A DNA stretch of 64,000 bases from Aphrophora alni (taxonomy: Eukaryota > Arthropoda > Insecta > Hemiptera > Aphrophoridae). Made by a program: the position numbers and the translations under genes. Positions 11,063 to 23,411 of the stretch are shown here, piece by piece; the first letter of the stretch is position 1, and every line of letters starts with the position of its first letter. The stretch lies in the NCBI GenBank assembly GCA_963513935.1, contig OY740774.1:26059949-26123948 (forward strand). The letters run 5' to 3'. The notes beneath the pieces were generated by a model. That model was not told where the DNA came from. It worked only from the letters and a program-made list of their open reading frames with translations, and ran no database searches.

Positions 11063-12867
11063 GGTGGTCATGTAGCATTAGCCAATATTTGTTGTTTTTA
11101 TTTTAAAACATTGAACACTTCTGAAATAGAAGGAAAAACAACAACAAAAAAAAATTAAATTTACATTTATTTTCTAACTGCTCAAGTGCTTTATCCAACA
11201 AAGTCTGTAGCTGATTAATGGAAACCGTGATATTAAAAAGTGGGTACAGCATTCAATTTAAAATAAAACCCGGCTTATTTAATATATTGAAGTTAATATT
11301 AAGAAGACCAAGAATTCAAAAGTACAATAAATAAAAGCTACTGTACTATAACAAACGTAAAGTAAGTTTGAAGTTTTAATTTTAAGGTTTTCTCAAATTT
11401 TTAGAAGCGATCCGAACTTAAATTACACCTTATATACCTGTGTAATGTAATTACTTTTAATGGAAATGCTGAAGAAAGTGTGCAAGTCATATAGTATAAT
11501 GTGGAAAATATCGAAATGATACATCTTTTCAACGTTTACTAACGTTAGGTCAGTTGGACTTTGTGGAATATTAACTTGGAGAATTAGTACTACACACTAC
11601 CTTTAAACATTGATCAATAAATGTATGAGGCGAATTCTGGCCGCAGAAAAACTCAATTATAGAATTTTTTTAATAATTATCAAAGAAAAATAAAATAAAA
11701 ACCTAAAAATATTTATCATACAATTCGTAAAGCGGAAATAGACATCACAAGGGAATCCTTTGACAGGAAATCAGTTGGAAAAAAAAGAAGATAATCAAAC
11801 CGAAGCGTTGATAAAGCCCTTTCAACGGAAAAAGATATCAAGCAGATTGGAAAAAAGATATTAAAACTGAAGAAAAATACTGGACAAATTTGATCGATGT
11901 CAAGGAAAAAACAGAAAATAAATCAAGTAAAACTTATATGGTACCAAATTACTCCAATAGCTTGGATCGTTGAGCAATTTATACTCTCTCGTGAAGGAGC
12001 TTCCAATAATTAGAATTCGGAAGGCGGATTTTATTTGTAGTCCTAGTACTTGCGTCTATCCCTTAGAACTGTTTTGTAACATTTTCAATGACCGCTCTTT
12101 TAAAACAGAAAATACATTTTTTAACTTTTCTGCATGGAGTGTTTGGCCTCACGAAGAAAATTTATCTAAAATTTATAAACGATTAGTAGACGAGCTGTAA
12201 CCAAGTAACTAAACAAACATAAAAACAAAATCATAAATGAAAGAATTAAAACAGTATCTTCGCTTAGTAAATTAAACTAACTAAATCATCATTTAAATTG
12301 CGAAATAATATTAAACACTGGATAAAAGATTTTTAACAATAGAATCTCTGCAACGTTTAAATGTAATTTTCTCTGACACAGCTTATCACTGAAGCTGCTT
12401 TGCAAACGCCCTTTCTAAGCCTTTGAGCTGGAGTTGTTCATTGGTCTAAATCATTTTGGGTCTTCCCTGATTGGTAGGGATTTATTTTATGACAATAGTA
12501 TTTATTGTTGTTTGATAATATCCAATCCTCTATTTATTTACATGTAACCTTAATTAAATTATTTGTTTTACAAAATAACTTCTAATTTACATATTGAAAA
12601 AAAAAACTTTAGACTGCAATTTTGTAGATGTATAGGTTCTGTATCGATCTAAAGTGATTTAAATCGATTTTATCTCTAGATTCTCGAAATGTTTACATAA
12701 ATAGGGATAAAAATATACAAATATAAAAACTATAGAATGGGTGTTAGAAGCGAATATTTTGGAGTTTTGCAGAATATGTCTATACACTCTATAACAGGGC
12801 CTAATGTGTGTGTATTTTATTATATTTATGTAAAACGGACGAAGTTTCTTCTTTTCCCTCTTTTTTG
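11063..12867. other. Unassigned AT-rich DNA
   Basis: A 76-codon plus frame at 11970-12200 contains 'IRIRKADFICSPSTC' but matches nothing I know and has no supporting context. No other feature. Confidence 0.45.
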
Positions 12868-13045
12868 TAAGAAGAAAAACCTCTCGGTCATAAAAAAAAA
12901 TTTTAAACAGATAAAATAAAACCAAAATCGGAAGAGAATTTGATGACGGAAGAGATGAGAGGGAGGAATCTAACCCAAGACCACGTGAATAAAGGGATAG
13001 ATCCAGCTAGCTCACTCGGGATTGCTAGGCCCGTACTTACTGTGT
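12868..13045 (+). repeat. Repeat A copy
   Basis: 'agaaaaacctctcggtcat', 'gaggaatctaacccaagac', 'gatagatccagctagctc', 'actcgggattgctaggcc' and 'cgtacttact' occur in family order. Confidence 0.75.
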
Positions 13046-14289
13046 TGAACTTCTGAAGATAGATTTAGTTTTTGTGAGTTTAAAAATTTATGTCCAATTA
13101 TTTTAGAACTACCCATTTTGAACCCCAAAAAAGGATGTTTTACAACAGATTGTACAATCCTCTACAGAACAAATTAACGAAACGAATTCTAAAAGGTTTG
13201 AGTCCATTTTTTTGCCACATCTCGAGAGAAAAATAACTCATAATTTGGGGGTATATTTGATATTAGTCCAAAAATGAAAATTAATTTTCTCCAAGTCAGT
13301 TCCAACGATTTTGATAAAATTGTAGTAAAATATAGCATTACGGGTCTATACAAACCTACTGGCTACCCTTCTTAAAAGTGTTTGTTGAACAGGTACGGTA
13401 AAACATATCGTCCACGCAGATGTAATAAAAATCATAATTTTGTCAAAATTGGTTTTATTGATAAAATTAGGAAAATAATAACCAAAAATAGTGTCTAATT
13501 GCACGTAAGTATCTAATTGTCAGGAATAATTGAGATAAAAATAAAAATTACCAGTAACTTTCGTCATTCAAAACTCAGTTTAATCAATTTATGTTTAAAA
13601 TAACTTTAATGGCAGAAGAGAGACAAGCCTGAGGTCTATTTATATATTTTTCTAAACCTAGGTTCAATAAAATGTAATGACTAGCATTATATATAAACTT
13701 ACCTCCTATAAGAATCACAAGGAGGTAACTCACTTAAAAAGAAAATTCGATGGTTTTCTTCCTCTTGTATAAGAACAAATTATAGACGTATGTTTCGAAA
13801 AAGATATCGGTTATTATATTTCTGTGTATTTGTTTTTATGGATGGATGTTTTTATTTGATTCGTGCAATGTTTTTGCCACTGTTTCCTATAATTTGTATA
13901 TTTGTATGTTGTAATTTGTATTTTTCTGGTTTTAAAATATTGGATAATAAGGGATTATTCGTGTTTATTCGAATATTGAACATAATTTGTGTAAATGCAA
14001 GACTAATACGCGAGCTCGAGAGTATAAATCAACTCCCGTTAATAAATTATAAACCTAATGATAAATCTGGAAAAAAAGAAAACATACCTTAGCAGCATGC
14101 TAGAAACTAAAACAAACACCAGTAATCAAAAACAGAAACCAGGTCCTTCACTTAACTGTTAAAAGAACTGCGAACTAAAAACACAAACGTGATCCGGATA
14201 AACCACTAGTTTTCTCACTTGTAAAACAACAATTAACCACTGTAAGTGACTTGGTGTTGGTATTCTTTGTATTGATCAGTTCTGTACTT
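13046..14289. other. Unassigned DNA with weak Repeat B similarity
   Basis: 'aacgattttgataaaattgtag' and 'gtcaaaattggttttattg' near 13310-13460 recall Repeat B, but boundaries cannot be set. No gene. Confidence 0.35.
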
Positions 14290-14620
14290 GTATGCAACGT
14301 TTGTACACTTGTAATGTATGGTTTTTTGTCACTGTAAATACATTTCAAGGTAGTGTATTGTTTAAATACATTCGATTCCTTCAGAGAAATATGGGCGGTT
14401 TGTTTGTTGGAAATCGATTTCCAATATTAACATCGCCTGTCAAAACACTTTAAGAAACGTTGAGACTGATGTAAACAAGTCTTGAGCTAAACTACATTTT
14501 TATTTACATAATGGAGTAGAAAGTACTAAATATACCTTACAGTATAACACTAGTAAATTTAATCGAGTAGAAAATACAGCTGTCATCAAAATGGGCACGA
14601 AGTTTCCTTGCACATTAAAA
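14290..14620. repeat. Repeat C copy
   Basis: Shares 'gaaatcgatttccaatattaac', 'cctgtcaaaacac', 'ttgagactgatg' and 'aatggagtagaaagtact' with 6520-6830. Confidence 0.5.
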
Positions 14621-14929
14621 GCGATTGTAATGTTTTTGTCACTTTCTGTGTGTACTCGATCTTAGAACAATAATTACTTTTTCTTTTATTTTGTTGATTT
14701 CAAAACTTGATCATACTAAATACAAGTTGACACAAAGTAAAGTCGTAGCCACAAAAATTATATTTTTCCTTCCAGTATCAGTAGAATATTTCCCGATTGC
14801 ATTTCCATTTCTTGACACTTCCTCAAACCCTCATTATTATTGTCTGAAAATTTCCATTGACAATATTTTCGTCGTTTGCTTTTGACAATATCTTCTTTTA
14901 ATTTATTAGTTTAAATTATATATACCATA

Positions 14930-15774
14930 CAGAGTGAAAATAAAGTGCCTTATCCCCCCCACCTACTTTTATCCACAGTTTTCGTCATGTCGATTTCGGA
15001 TTATATGCAGTTTACGTACAATTACTTATACTACATTTTGTGATGTGTAAAAGTTTTCGGCTGCATATTGCATTTTAGTTAAATTGTTAAACGCCAACGT
15101 GATGTTTTGATATATGATTTAATTTAACATAGTTTTTCATCTCTAAGTTTAGTGGTATATTTATTTTGTTTTAATATATCTCACCTATCTCAAATTACTC
15201 ACAAAACCCGTGAAAAATGAATTTAAATTTGACTTTTAGAAAATTACAAATTTAATAGCTTACTTGTGTGAGACCCGTTACTGCATTTTTTACCTCAATA
15301 GGTATCTAGGGAAATAGGTAAAACAGTATAATTGTGCAACTTGATTTATCATTACTAATGAGAGTTTTGGTTTCTTGTTTAAAAAGCAGTTTAAAACGAT
15401 TTTGAGTTTTACAATGATCTATTAAGGTGAAAATCAAAGTTAAGTACAGTTATAAGGGTTTTACACAATTGAAACATTAAATTTGCAGTATTCAAAGAAA
15501 GTCAAATTTCATAGGCTTCCTATGGTATTTCTGGAATAAGTGGAGATAGGTGAGAGATGTAAGCAAAGGTATTAAACCTTAGTTGCCACTAAACTCAGGG
15601 TTGGACAACGATGTTAAATTTTGTATAAAAACATCACTTTGCCAGTTAAAAATATTCACTATAAGGGTCGAATGTTTTAACACAAACTTGGTATAAATAA
15701 TTTATACACACTTCATTTTGTCTGAGATCAATATGATGAAAACTGTGGAATAAAAATAGTTTATTTTCATTCTG
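14930..15774. mobile_element. MITE-like element with about 45-bp imperfect inverted ends
   Basis: The left end begins CAGAGTGAAAATAAA and continues with 'tttatccacagttttcgtca'. The right end, reversed, begins CAGAATGAAAATAAA and continues with 'tttattccacagttttcatc'. The left end has about 15 extra bases including a C7 run. The interior of about 750 bp has no coding frame. No convincing target duplication was seen, so the superfamily is not assigned. Confidence 0.55.
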
Positions 15775-17046
15775 GTAATAGTAATTTTATGGACTTTATT
15801 TATATCCATGACAACATTTAACACGAGCCATAACTGACTTTAATCTTTAACAGAAGTGTTGATATTACACACAACAAATATGAAAGGAATTTTATTTTAC
15901 AAAATAAATACCAGACTACAATCTTAAGATGCGAAGATTTCTGTGGTTAGATGAACGCTAGATTTCTATTCTTGGATGTTTTAATATATTAACAAAATAT
16001 TTTTTGTAAACTCGATATATCTGTTACTAAGCGTACAACAATATTCATAGACCAAGAAGTAACAGTACATAAAACTTGTTTTATTTATTGTGAATGTCGC
16101 CACAGTGATCCTTAAACATTTGTGGTAATAATTATACAATCATACTATCAACACACCACTGGTAAGGAGAAATAACAAATATTATTATTTCATAAAAAAC
16201 TTATGAGTCGCATGCATCTTGAATTTTGAATGTGATTACAAATTAATTGGTATCTGGAATGCTGATTGATTTATCTTAAAAACTTATCTCTACCCCCAAT
16301 ACATTCAAGTGGCGTTCATGATTTTAGTACTGTTTGTATTATTCTCTAATTTATTCAAAAATGATATCAAGTTCTAAGAAAACCACAAAGAATAAAACAG
16401 TGTTACTATTATATAAACAGTTAATTATGTATTAGGAGCGGTAGGTCTTTATCTCACAGGAGAAAATTTACGAGAGTAATAAAGACACTTTGCACTCCAA
16501 TTACTTACCAAATGTTTCCTACAACTGCAGTATACATTATATTTTCTATTATTATTATTATTATTATTATTATATTTGGAATCTATGAAGTCAATACAAA
16601 ATATAGGTTGGAATCTTACAGAACGATAGTTGACATGTTATTACTATTATTTATATTTATGTTAAATGTGCAGTTTTTATAGTTTTGAATAACAAGTCCA
16701 GACCCAGATGACACAACTTCGTCAAACTTTTAAAGCTTAAATGCCGGATTGTGCACGGATTCTGATTGCCAAGAATCTTTTGAGCTGTTACGTTCTTATT
16801 TTGTATGGAATCATCAATTTATTTTCACAATCATATGGGAATCCTTATCCCTAATGTCTTCAGTTGTCAGTTTTCCTAATTTTTTTCTATTGCAAACTCC
16901 TGCAATATTAAAAATTTAGTTACTTCTTCTTGAGAGAAAGTTTTAAACGTTTTCGACTTGTAACCAACCTACTGATTGGAGTTTTAAAAACAGTGTCATT
17001 TTATGATAAAGTTTAATATTAATATCATTTTTAACTTTGATAATAC
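15775..17046. other. Unassigned AT-rich DNA with short (ATT)n
   Basis: A (TTA)n run of about 9 units occurs near 16548-16574. Nothing else recognised. Confidence 0.5.
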
Positions 17047-17150
17047 AATATAAAATACTGAAACTGTGCTACCACAAGTTTGGACCAATAAATATTTTAT
17101 TTGTGTGTTATTGTACCAAACTTGTGGTAGAGGTTTCAATGTTTTATATT
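17047..17150 (+). repeat. 104-bp hairpin (inverted repeat, 43-44 bp arms)
   Basis: Arms 17047-17091 and 17108-17150 pair with few mismatches; the best block is 'accacaagtttgg' against 'ccaaacttgtggt'. The loop is 16 nt. The size fits a small palindromic MITE or an oversized pre-miRNA-like hairpin. Confidence 0.75.
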
Positions 17151-17999
17151 ATTTACATTCACCACAATGCTCATTGGACATCTATTTTTATAATACACTT
17201 TAACATTGAATATAAGCTCTAAAGAGACGATGGTTTTATTACCTTAGCTTTTTGATAAACATGCTTTCAATACGTACAGCGACACTTTTTTATCACAGTT
17301 TGCAGTACACCACGACAATAGCTATTCATATTTTTTTCATATTTATATTATCTCTTGAATTTCGATGTAACAAGTCTATAGCTATTTCTTTATCTAAAAC
17401 AGTTACATCCGGTGGAGTGTTTGAGTACTCAAAAATGATCTCAAACATTTCAAAATGTGTTCCAACAATGTATTGAACAATTAGGCCTACACCGTGTGTG
17501 GGTGACGTGACAATAACAATGCTGAATCAGCTGGTCCATTCAGTGTGTGATAAAGAATCACATTTAATAAATAATAATTTTTGATCAATAAATTTTGTTT
17601 TGTACACGTTGAGTAGTAATCAGCTGTTTTAGAACCTGTTCTTAGGTCATACATGAAGGCCTTAACACAGTTGTAGAATATAATAGTTTATATAATTTTG
17701 TAAAGTTATAATGCTCGAACTAGTTTTAATTCGTTTAAAAGAGAAAGTTATAAAATGTAATAAAAGTTGAAATTTATTTTTTATTCCTTTTTAAACATCT
17801 TTTTTTTTTCTTTTTAATAAACGTGTTTAAACAAATGTGATTTGCCGTTTTTCAAACTAATTTGTTGGACCGATATTGCATTTTTAGATCTTGCATTAAA
17901 CTAGACCTACATTTTAAAAACTGTTCTTTGAAAAGTGGCAAATATTTACTAAATAAATTTACGAAAGGAAGGCTTTGAGGAAAATAGTGTACATACTAT
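17151..17999. other. Unassigned AT-rich DNA
   Basis: About 40 bp near 17620-17660 ('gttttagaacctgttctta') matches 39225-39250 in reverse orientation, so a small unnamed repeat is present. No gene. Confidence 0.45.
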
Positions 18000-18340
18000 T
18001 TTAAAAGAAAAATAAAAAACCTAAATACATTTCCATTTATAACGCTTTTTTGCATTTGTGCCAATGAAAACACATTTTATATAAGTGGTTATTCAACTGC
18101 ATTCAATTCCTCTAGAATATTATTCACAGTTTCTTTTATTGGTGATCGATTACTAAAGTTAAAATCCTTTGTCAAAATATGTTTTGAATTGTTGAACTCA
18201 TGAAACCACTTTTCTTACACGTAAAGATTACTATACCTTTTCTCAGTGTATTGGAGTAAAAGATTTTTATTTTTTCATTGTAATATATACTGTACTTGGT
18301 GTTTATTAGAGTAGAAACAAAGATATCAGTAATATAGAAT
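18000..18340. repeat. Repeat C copy
   Basis: 'cctaaatacatttccattta', 'gccaatgaaaacacatttta', 'ttattcaactgcattc' and 'cagtttcttttattgg' align in order with 3540-3900. Confidence 0.5.
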
Positions 18341-18479
18341 ATTTTTATACTCAAAAATTAAATTAATATATTTGTCCGCTTTCATAATTTTCTGAGTATA
18401 TTACCAAACAGAAAAAGAATGCGTTATTCGAAGACATTTTTCTCTTAAACATACAGAAGTGGGATTTTTCAATATTGAT

Positions 18480-18850
18480 TTGGATACAAATAATTACAAT
18501 TTTGGTAGACATTTAATAACTTTTGTGATTCCATATTATTTATCAATTTCAACGTATTAGTTTTCTGAGAGTTTGATATACGTCTTTACTCGTCTTTTCC
18601 AATTCCAGAAAATAGTCTTGACTGCATAATGGAAATATGTCTCTTTTATTTACATCAAACTGATATTCTTTTCTCGCATTAAATTAACTCCTCCCAAAGG
18701 ATTTTAATGCTTTCTTATCTTTGATGTATCTTTTAATTGATAATTTTCAAAAATTCTTTCCCTTGCTGTAAAGAAATTTCAATGTCAAAGTTAATTTTTT
18801 TCTCTTGAGTATCTTCTTTGATTTCTGAAAAATGCTTTACAAGTAATTTT
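18480..18850. repeat. Repeat D copy
   Basis: 'tcttgactgcataatggaaat' and 'atgctttcttatctttgat' match 10050-10460 in order. Confidence 0.45.
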
Positions 18851-19409
18851 TTTTACGTGTTAACTTCTATTTCATTACCAAATGAGAGCAACACAATTTA
18901 TTACAATTATTTATTCAAGACGAATATTCAGTGACTACATCATCATCCTCAATTGTTATATGTCCACAAACCTTCTTATCAACATTATTTAATATTTACA
19001 CCATAAAACAAATTAAACTTTTTACAGTGTGTAACCATTATTGCATTCTACAACAACATAAAAAAGAAAATTATTAGTGGGAGATATAAATGTAAAGAAC
19101 CTATAGTCTAATACGCAATTATTTCAGTCGTTATTTAAAAATAAATATTTCAGAATACCAGAAAACAGTGCTCATTTACTTCTCTTGTATTAAATTGATT
19201 CTTTTATTCTTCCTAATCTCTTTTTTCCGATCCCAGAGACTATTAAAGTATTCGATGGCTTTTATATTGTAGCAAGCTGTACTAAATTAATAGAAAGTTT
19301 GTGTACAACATTATGTCTTTCATACACAGACGTTTTATATATTTTACCTTGAAAAATGATAAAAATGATTAGTTTATTACGTTAAACATAGTTTCTTAGT
19401 TTTAACCTA
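18851..19409. other. Unassigned AT-rich DNA
   Basis: Nothing recognised. Confidence 0.5.
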
Positions 19410-19645
19410 TGGAGTCCTATGGAGTCACTGTGGTGAGTACGGGCTTGGAAATCCCAAGGGGCTCTAGCTAAATTTACATATTTTTCTTATAGTCTTGAAT
19501 TAGATTTTTTATTTTATCTTTCTCATCAGATATTTCTTGACAAACTCTGTTCGAGGGTTAAGAGTTTTTATTTCATGTTCTTTCCTTCGTTTTTTTATAA
19601 AGCCCAACAGGTTTTTCGTCTTTGAATAAGAAAAAAAAAATAATA
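19410..19645 (-). repeat. Repeat A copy
   Basis: The plus strand reads 'gtgagtacgggcttggaaat', 'cccaaggggctctagct', 'tttcttgacaaactctg' and 'gtttttcgtctttgaataag', the reverse of the family order. Its far end is the sequence that flanks the Penelope-like insertion at 35767-35780. Confidence 0.75.
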
Positions 19646-21608
19646 ATAATAAAGAATTTTCAGTTAAATTTCGGTTACCCTCAGACAATAATGTTATTTA
19701 AAACATTATAATTAATTGTTTTTGTTAATGTACAATTCACGCTCGGCAACTGTGTTAGCAAATCTAGGTTTTACGCGAATAAACTTCGCAACGTATTAAT
19801 TAAGCATAATCTTAACCAATAAATAAAAGAAAAATTATATGAGATTGTATAAGGTGGTTTGTTCTTATGGAATGTATCAAAAAATCAACAAAAATGTAAA
19901 AAAATCACTTTGTAGATAAGATCTAAATATGGCCACATATCAAATTCAATATACATGATCTACAGTTTTTGCTGTCAAGCACTTACACGACAGATAGCCA
20001 TCGTTCAAAACAAGTCGATGGGCGTTATCCAGCCCCAACAATTTGTAAGAAATATTAAATTGTATTGGTAAATTAAGGAGTCTTTCCCAGTAGGGTATGT
20101 TTGTTTAAAACTGTTTTTACACAGCTTTTATGACATCTTGATTGTGAATATTACTAATTACTCGACGTCGCTGTCAAATGGGGCTTAACGGGGCTCGTAA
20201 AAGGACGCTACATTATGTGTTGGAAATCTCTTGATTAGAGTTATTACATGTACATAGAAACTACAATTAAAATGAATAGCTTGTGTCGAGATTTAAAAAA
20301 AAAAAAGTTATTTCTGCTTTTTTTAATGAAAGCAAATTGATATTTCTTTATATTATTCGTTTGTCCTCTATAATACGGACGTTTTGGTGAAAAATAAAAA
20401 AAAAAAAAAATTATTTTCGAGTTATGGAAGAGTTGAAATATACATTTATAATGCGATTATTATATTTGAAATTTGCATACAATTCCACCTGAGCTTTCTA
20501 TGCAAAGCTGTTTACCATGTCTATTCTTAGATTAAGGCACACAACTTTATAAAAGTGTTAAAAAATTTAACTTAAAAATTAGTATTATAAAAGTTATTCT
20601 ACAATTTATTTTGTATTATCTATAATATGATAAGATAAACATTTTAAATTTACCATCACTGTACGAACATAATACAGAGAGATTAAATCCAGAATTCAAA
20701 TTTTTATCGAATTTAGTTTGTTATAACATACGAGATATGAACAAAAGCTGTTCAAAATTGAATTTCTATATGAGTACACTATAATCCGTTATACCAAATG
20801 GTATTTTACTTTGTGAATTTTTGTGGGCACTATAGTTCTTATAAACAGAAGACAATGACAACAAATCGAAAATCAGTTTTCTTTGTAGTTGATTTTTTGC
20901 GATCACCAGACATCCCATACTTCGTATATTGGTAAGTAAAACATTACTTGAATAAGCGGTATGTAGGATATAAGGTTTTTTAAACTGCTTTCTAAAACTT
21001 CAGGACAAGATAAATAAAATAAGTAAACAAGTTTCTATGAATATATGTCCTAAAATGTTTAGTTTCCTTCTATCTGCCATTTTGTGTTTTTACAAAATCA
21101 TTATATTAAAAAAAAAAAAAAAATTAGGTACCGAGTCCAAATTTGTAATACATATTTTCTACGTTACCTTTCATCAATGTACCAAAATTCAGGACTTTCA
21201 TTTGCAAGTTTTTTAAATGACAGGTTTTCCTGTATAACTTCAAACGGAGAGAATGAATATTTATTGTAAAATAAACTGTCATATCTATGTCTCTTTTTTA
21301 AAATAACTGTTTAATTTTAAATGATTTACGTTGGTATGGCAATGAACATTAAATTTTCACTACTGAATAAGAGTTTGACTTTTTATTATTCTTACAAATT
21401 AATATCGTCACTTATTATTAATAAAAATTAATTCACTTGTAATGATAAAATGTAAATATACCAGCTTGTTGTATGTAATTTTTAAGTTCTATATTTCGAC
21501 AATCTAAAAAAATTGCTATTACATTGAATAAAGAGCTAATTTGAGTGTGATTTGGCTAATTTCATTATCTAATTTAAATTATTATTTTCAATTTTATTAT
21601 TTATTTAA
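19646..21608. other. Unassigned AT-rich DNA
   Basis: Several poly-A runs (near 20297, 20397 and 21106) but no gene or supported repeat. Confidence 0.5.
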
Positions 21609-21634
21609 ATTTTTTTTTTTTTTTTTTTTTTTTA
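21609..21634 (+). repeat. Poly-T tract
   Basis: A run of about 26 T bases. Confidence 0.95.
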
Positions 21635-22818
21635 AAGGCGCTACAATTCTTTAACGGCCGCCATTTTGGACACACTTGTATAATATTACATAGAATATTT
21701 TATGTGTGTGCCAAATCTGAACTCAATATTTTATCTACTTCAAAAGATACAATATTTTTTCGTAAAAGTAAAAAAAATTTTTTTTTGTAAAAACACAAAA
21801 TGGTGGACAGACAGAAACTAATCATTGTAAGACATATGTTCAAAGGATTTCTTTTCTTATTTACACACAAGGAACTATATCGTAATGTTTTGGAATATTG
21901 AATGTAAACACCTTGTATAGCCTATCCTTAAACGTATAAATTTGTTGAATAATCACAAAACCTTTTCTGTAATGCGATTATAAGAGTAAGTACATTTATA
22001 AAGAGAGAAAAATGTGTATTTGATTGATAAAGTGAATTTTATCGTAGCTTAAGTGGTGATAACACGCTTCTCTTGGGAATTCTGAAGGATCGTCGCTTAA
22101 ATATTTACGTGAATTACAAATCAACAGGAATACCTTTGGTTAATAATTATTATTTCACAAGTCAGAATTCACAGTTACAACTGTTGTAATAATTTTTTCT
22201 CGGAAACCTGTTACTAATTTATTGATTCAAAGTCACTTCAACTGCTGTTGAATAATTCGCTAAGCTCATATCGAAAAAAAACATGAATAATAGCCTTGAC
22301 AATAAAAATACAAAAAACTATTTATATAGTATATTAATATTTGCAATTAAATATATATTGTAGGTATTATATCATATTGTTTTATTTTAAGCACCTTTTG
22401 AAGTCCAAAATTCTTCTTTTTTTTTCTCAAACAAAATCTATTTATTTCTGATTCAATATATTGTAACGAAATAGGGGGCTCCCAAAAGGTCAGTGTTCGG
22501 CAGGCCATAAATTGTGAAGAGTTGAAAAGGTTGACAGCTATAAAAACGATTCTAACGTCAGTCAATGACCCCAAGGAGTCAAATAAAGCATTCAAAAGTT
22601 CAATGCCTTCAACCGAAATTATTTGAAAAGGACCAATGAAAGCCAATGAAAGGAATTGCATCATTTCTAAAGTAACGTAAAAGATTTAAAATAAGCCAAT
22701 GAAGGCAGAGGATCAGAATAAAGCAGTTTGAAAATAAAAATTATAAATAAGGGTAGAGGAGAAGCGCAAGGGGTCTTTTTGTTAAAGTCCATATTGCCTT
22801 ATGAATGCTTTAAAATAA
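21635..22818. other. Unassigned DNA
   Basis: A 105-codon minus frame (22664-22347) has no recognisable domain. Nothing else supported. Confidence 0.45.
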
Positions 22819-22886
22819 GTTTATTACTAAATTACTTACGTCTTAGCAATCTTGTGTTTAGTATTTATTTATTAATATTTCATTAC
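22819..22886 (-). repeat. Inverted copy of element 3' end (left arm)
   Basis: Mirrors 23347-23411. Confidence 0.85.
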
Positions 22887-22898
22887 TTATCTAAAATA

Positions 22899-23141
22899 AG
22901 CTCTAATTACGCTGAACACCTGATAGACAATGACCATAAATACACGGACATTGCTAGTAATCTGGATATCATTCACATTCTAAACAAAAGCAGAACTATG
23001 GATGTACTAGAAAAGTACCAAATATATAAACAATTCAAAACCAACCCGGACAGTTTATTAAATGATAAATTGAATTTTGCATCCAACTGTCTATATGATA
23101 CGCTTGCTACATTAGATAAGAATGTCAAAGATTATGAGTGA
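22899..23141 (+). pseudogene. Penelope-like protein C-terminus (fragment)
   Basis: The frame is open from 22728, but recognisable protein starts near 22899 with 'SSNYAEHLIDNDHKYT' and continues through 'ILNKSRTMDVLEKYQIYK', 'NPDSLLNDKLNFAS' and a stop at 23139-23141. This is the extreme C-terminal domain that follows the GIY-YIG endonuclease in Penelope-like elements; the same pattern (AEH-IDN-H-Y, then M-A/V-EEYEIYK, then N-LNEKL-F-S) is seen at 24389-24679 and 35150-35365. The upstream 57 codons come from the inverted 3' end and unrelated DNA. The reverse transcriptase and the GIY-YIG core are absent, so it cannot support transposition. Confidence 0.7.
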
Positions 23142-23307
23142 CTGTCAACAAGATATATTATATAATCCCTCAGTGAACAGTTGACCACCACGTTAGAAAG
23201 ATGTGGCTATATTATCTAAACTTTATTTTATATTATTTTCGACTTGTACTGCAGTACCAAACATTTATTTTTGTGAAATGTGTATCAGTGTGTTTTGTAA
23301 ACGTGTT

Positions 23308-23356
23308 GTTTCATCTGATGATGGTATATGTTATACTGAAACAGCTGTAATGAAAT
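23308..23356 (+). ncRNA. Type I hammerhead ribozyme motif (well formed)
   Basis: Core CTGATGA (23315-23321) and GAAA (23338-23341) are intact. Helix I: GTTTCAT (23308-23314) pairs with ATGAAAT (23350-23356). Helix II: GTATA/TATAC (23324-23328 with 23332-23336) with a 3-nt loop, a G-U next to the core and one extra U. Helix III: AC/GU closing a short loop, ending in U-A, so cleavage is predicted after A23349. Short helix III is typical of the hammerheads reported in Penelope-like elements. Activity is inference. Confidence 0.75.
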
Positions 23357-23411
23357 ATTAAAGAAATACTAAACACAAGATTGCTAAGACGTAAGTAATT
23401 TAGTAATAAAC

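Larger units (their letters stand above)
22819..23411 (+). mobile_element. Penelope-like 3' fragment with inverted end copy
   Basis: The first 68 bp (22819-22886) are the reverse complement of the last 65 bp (23347-23411), apart from a few mismatches and indels; 'attacttacgtcttagcaat' is mirrored exactly. Between them lie the C-terminal coding part of a Penelope-like protein (22899-23141) and a hammerhead-ribozyme motif (23308-23356). Partial inverted copies of an element's own 3' end are known for Penelope-like elements. The fragment lacks the reverse transcriptase. Confidence 0.75.

Noticed and set aside
12737..12925. Overlapping 60-88 codon frames on both strands
   Set aside because: AT-rich low-complexity frames overlapping the start of a Repeat A copy; no evidence of coding.
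22347..22664. 105-codon minus-strand frame
   Set aside because: No domain or coding texture; its C-terminal part is low-complexity.
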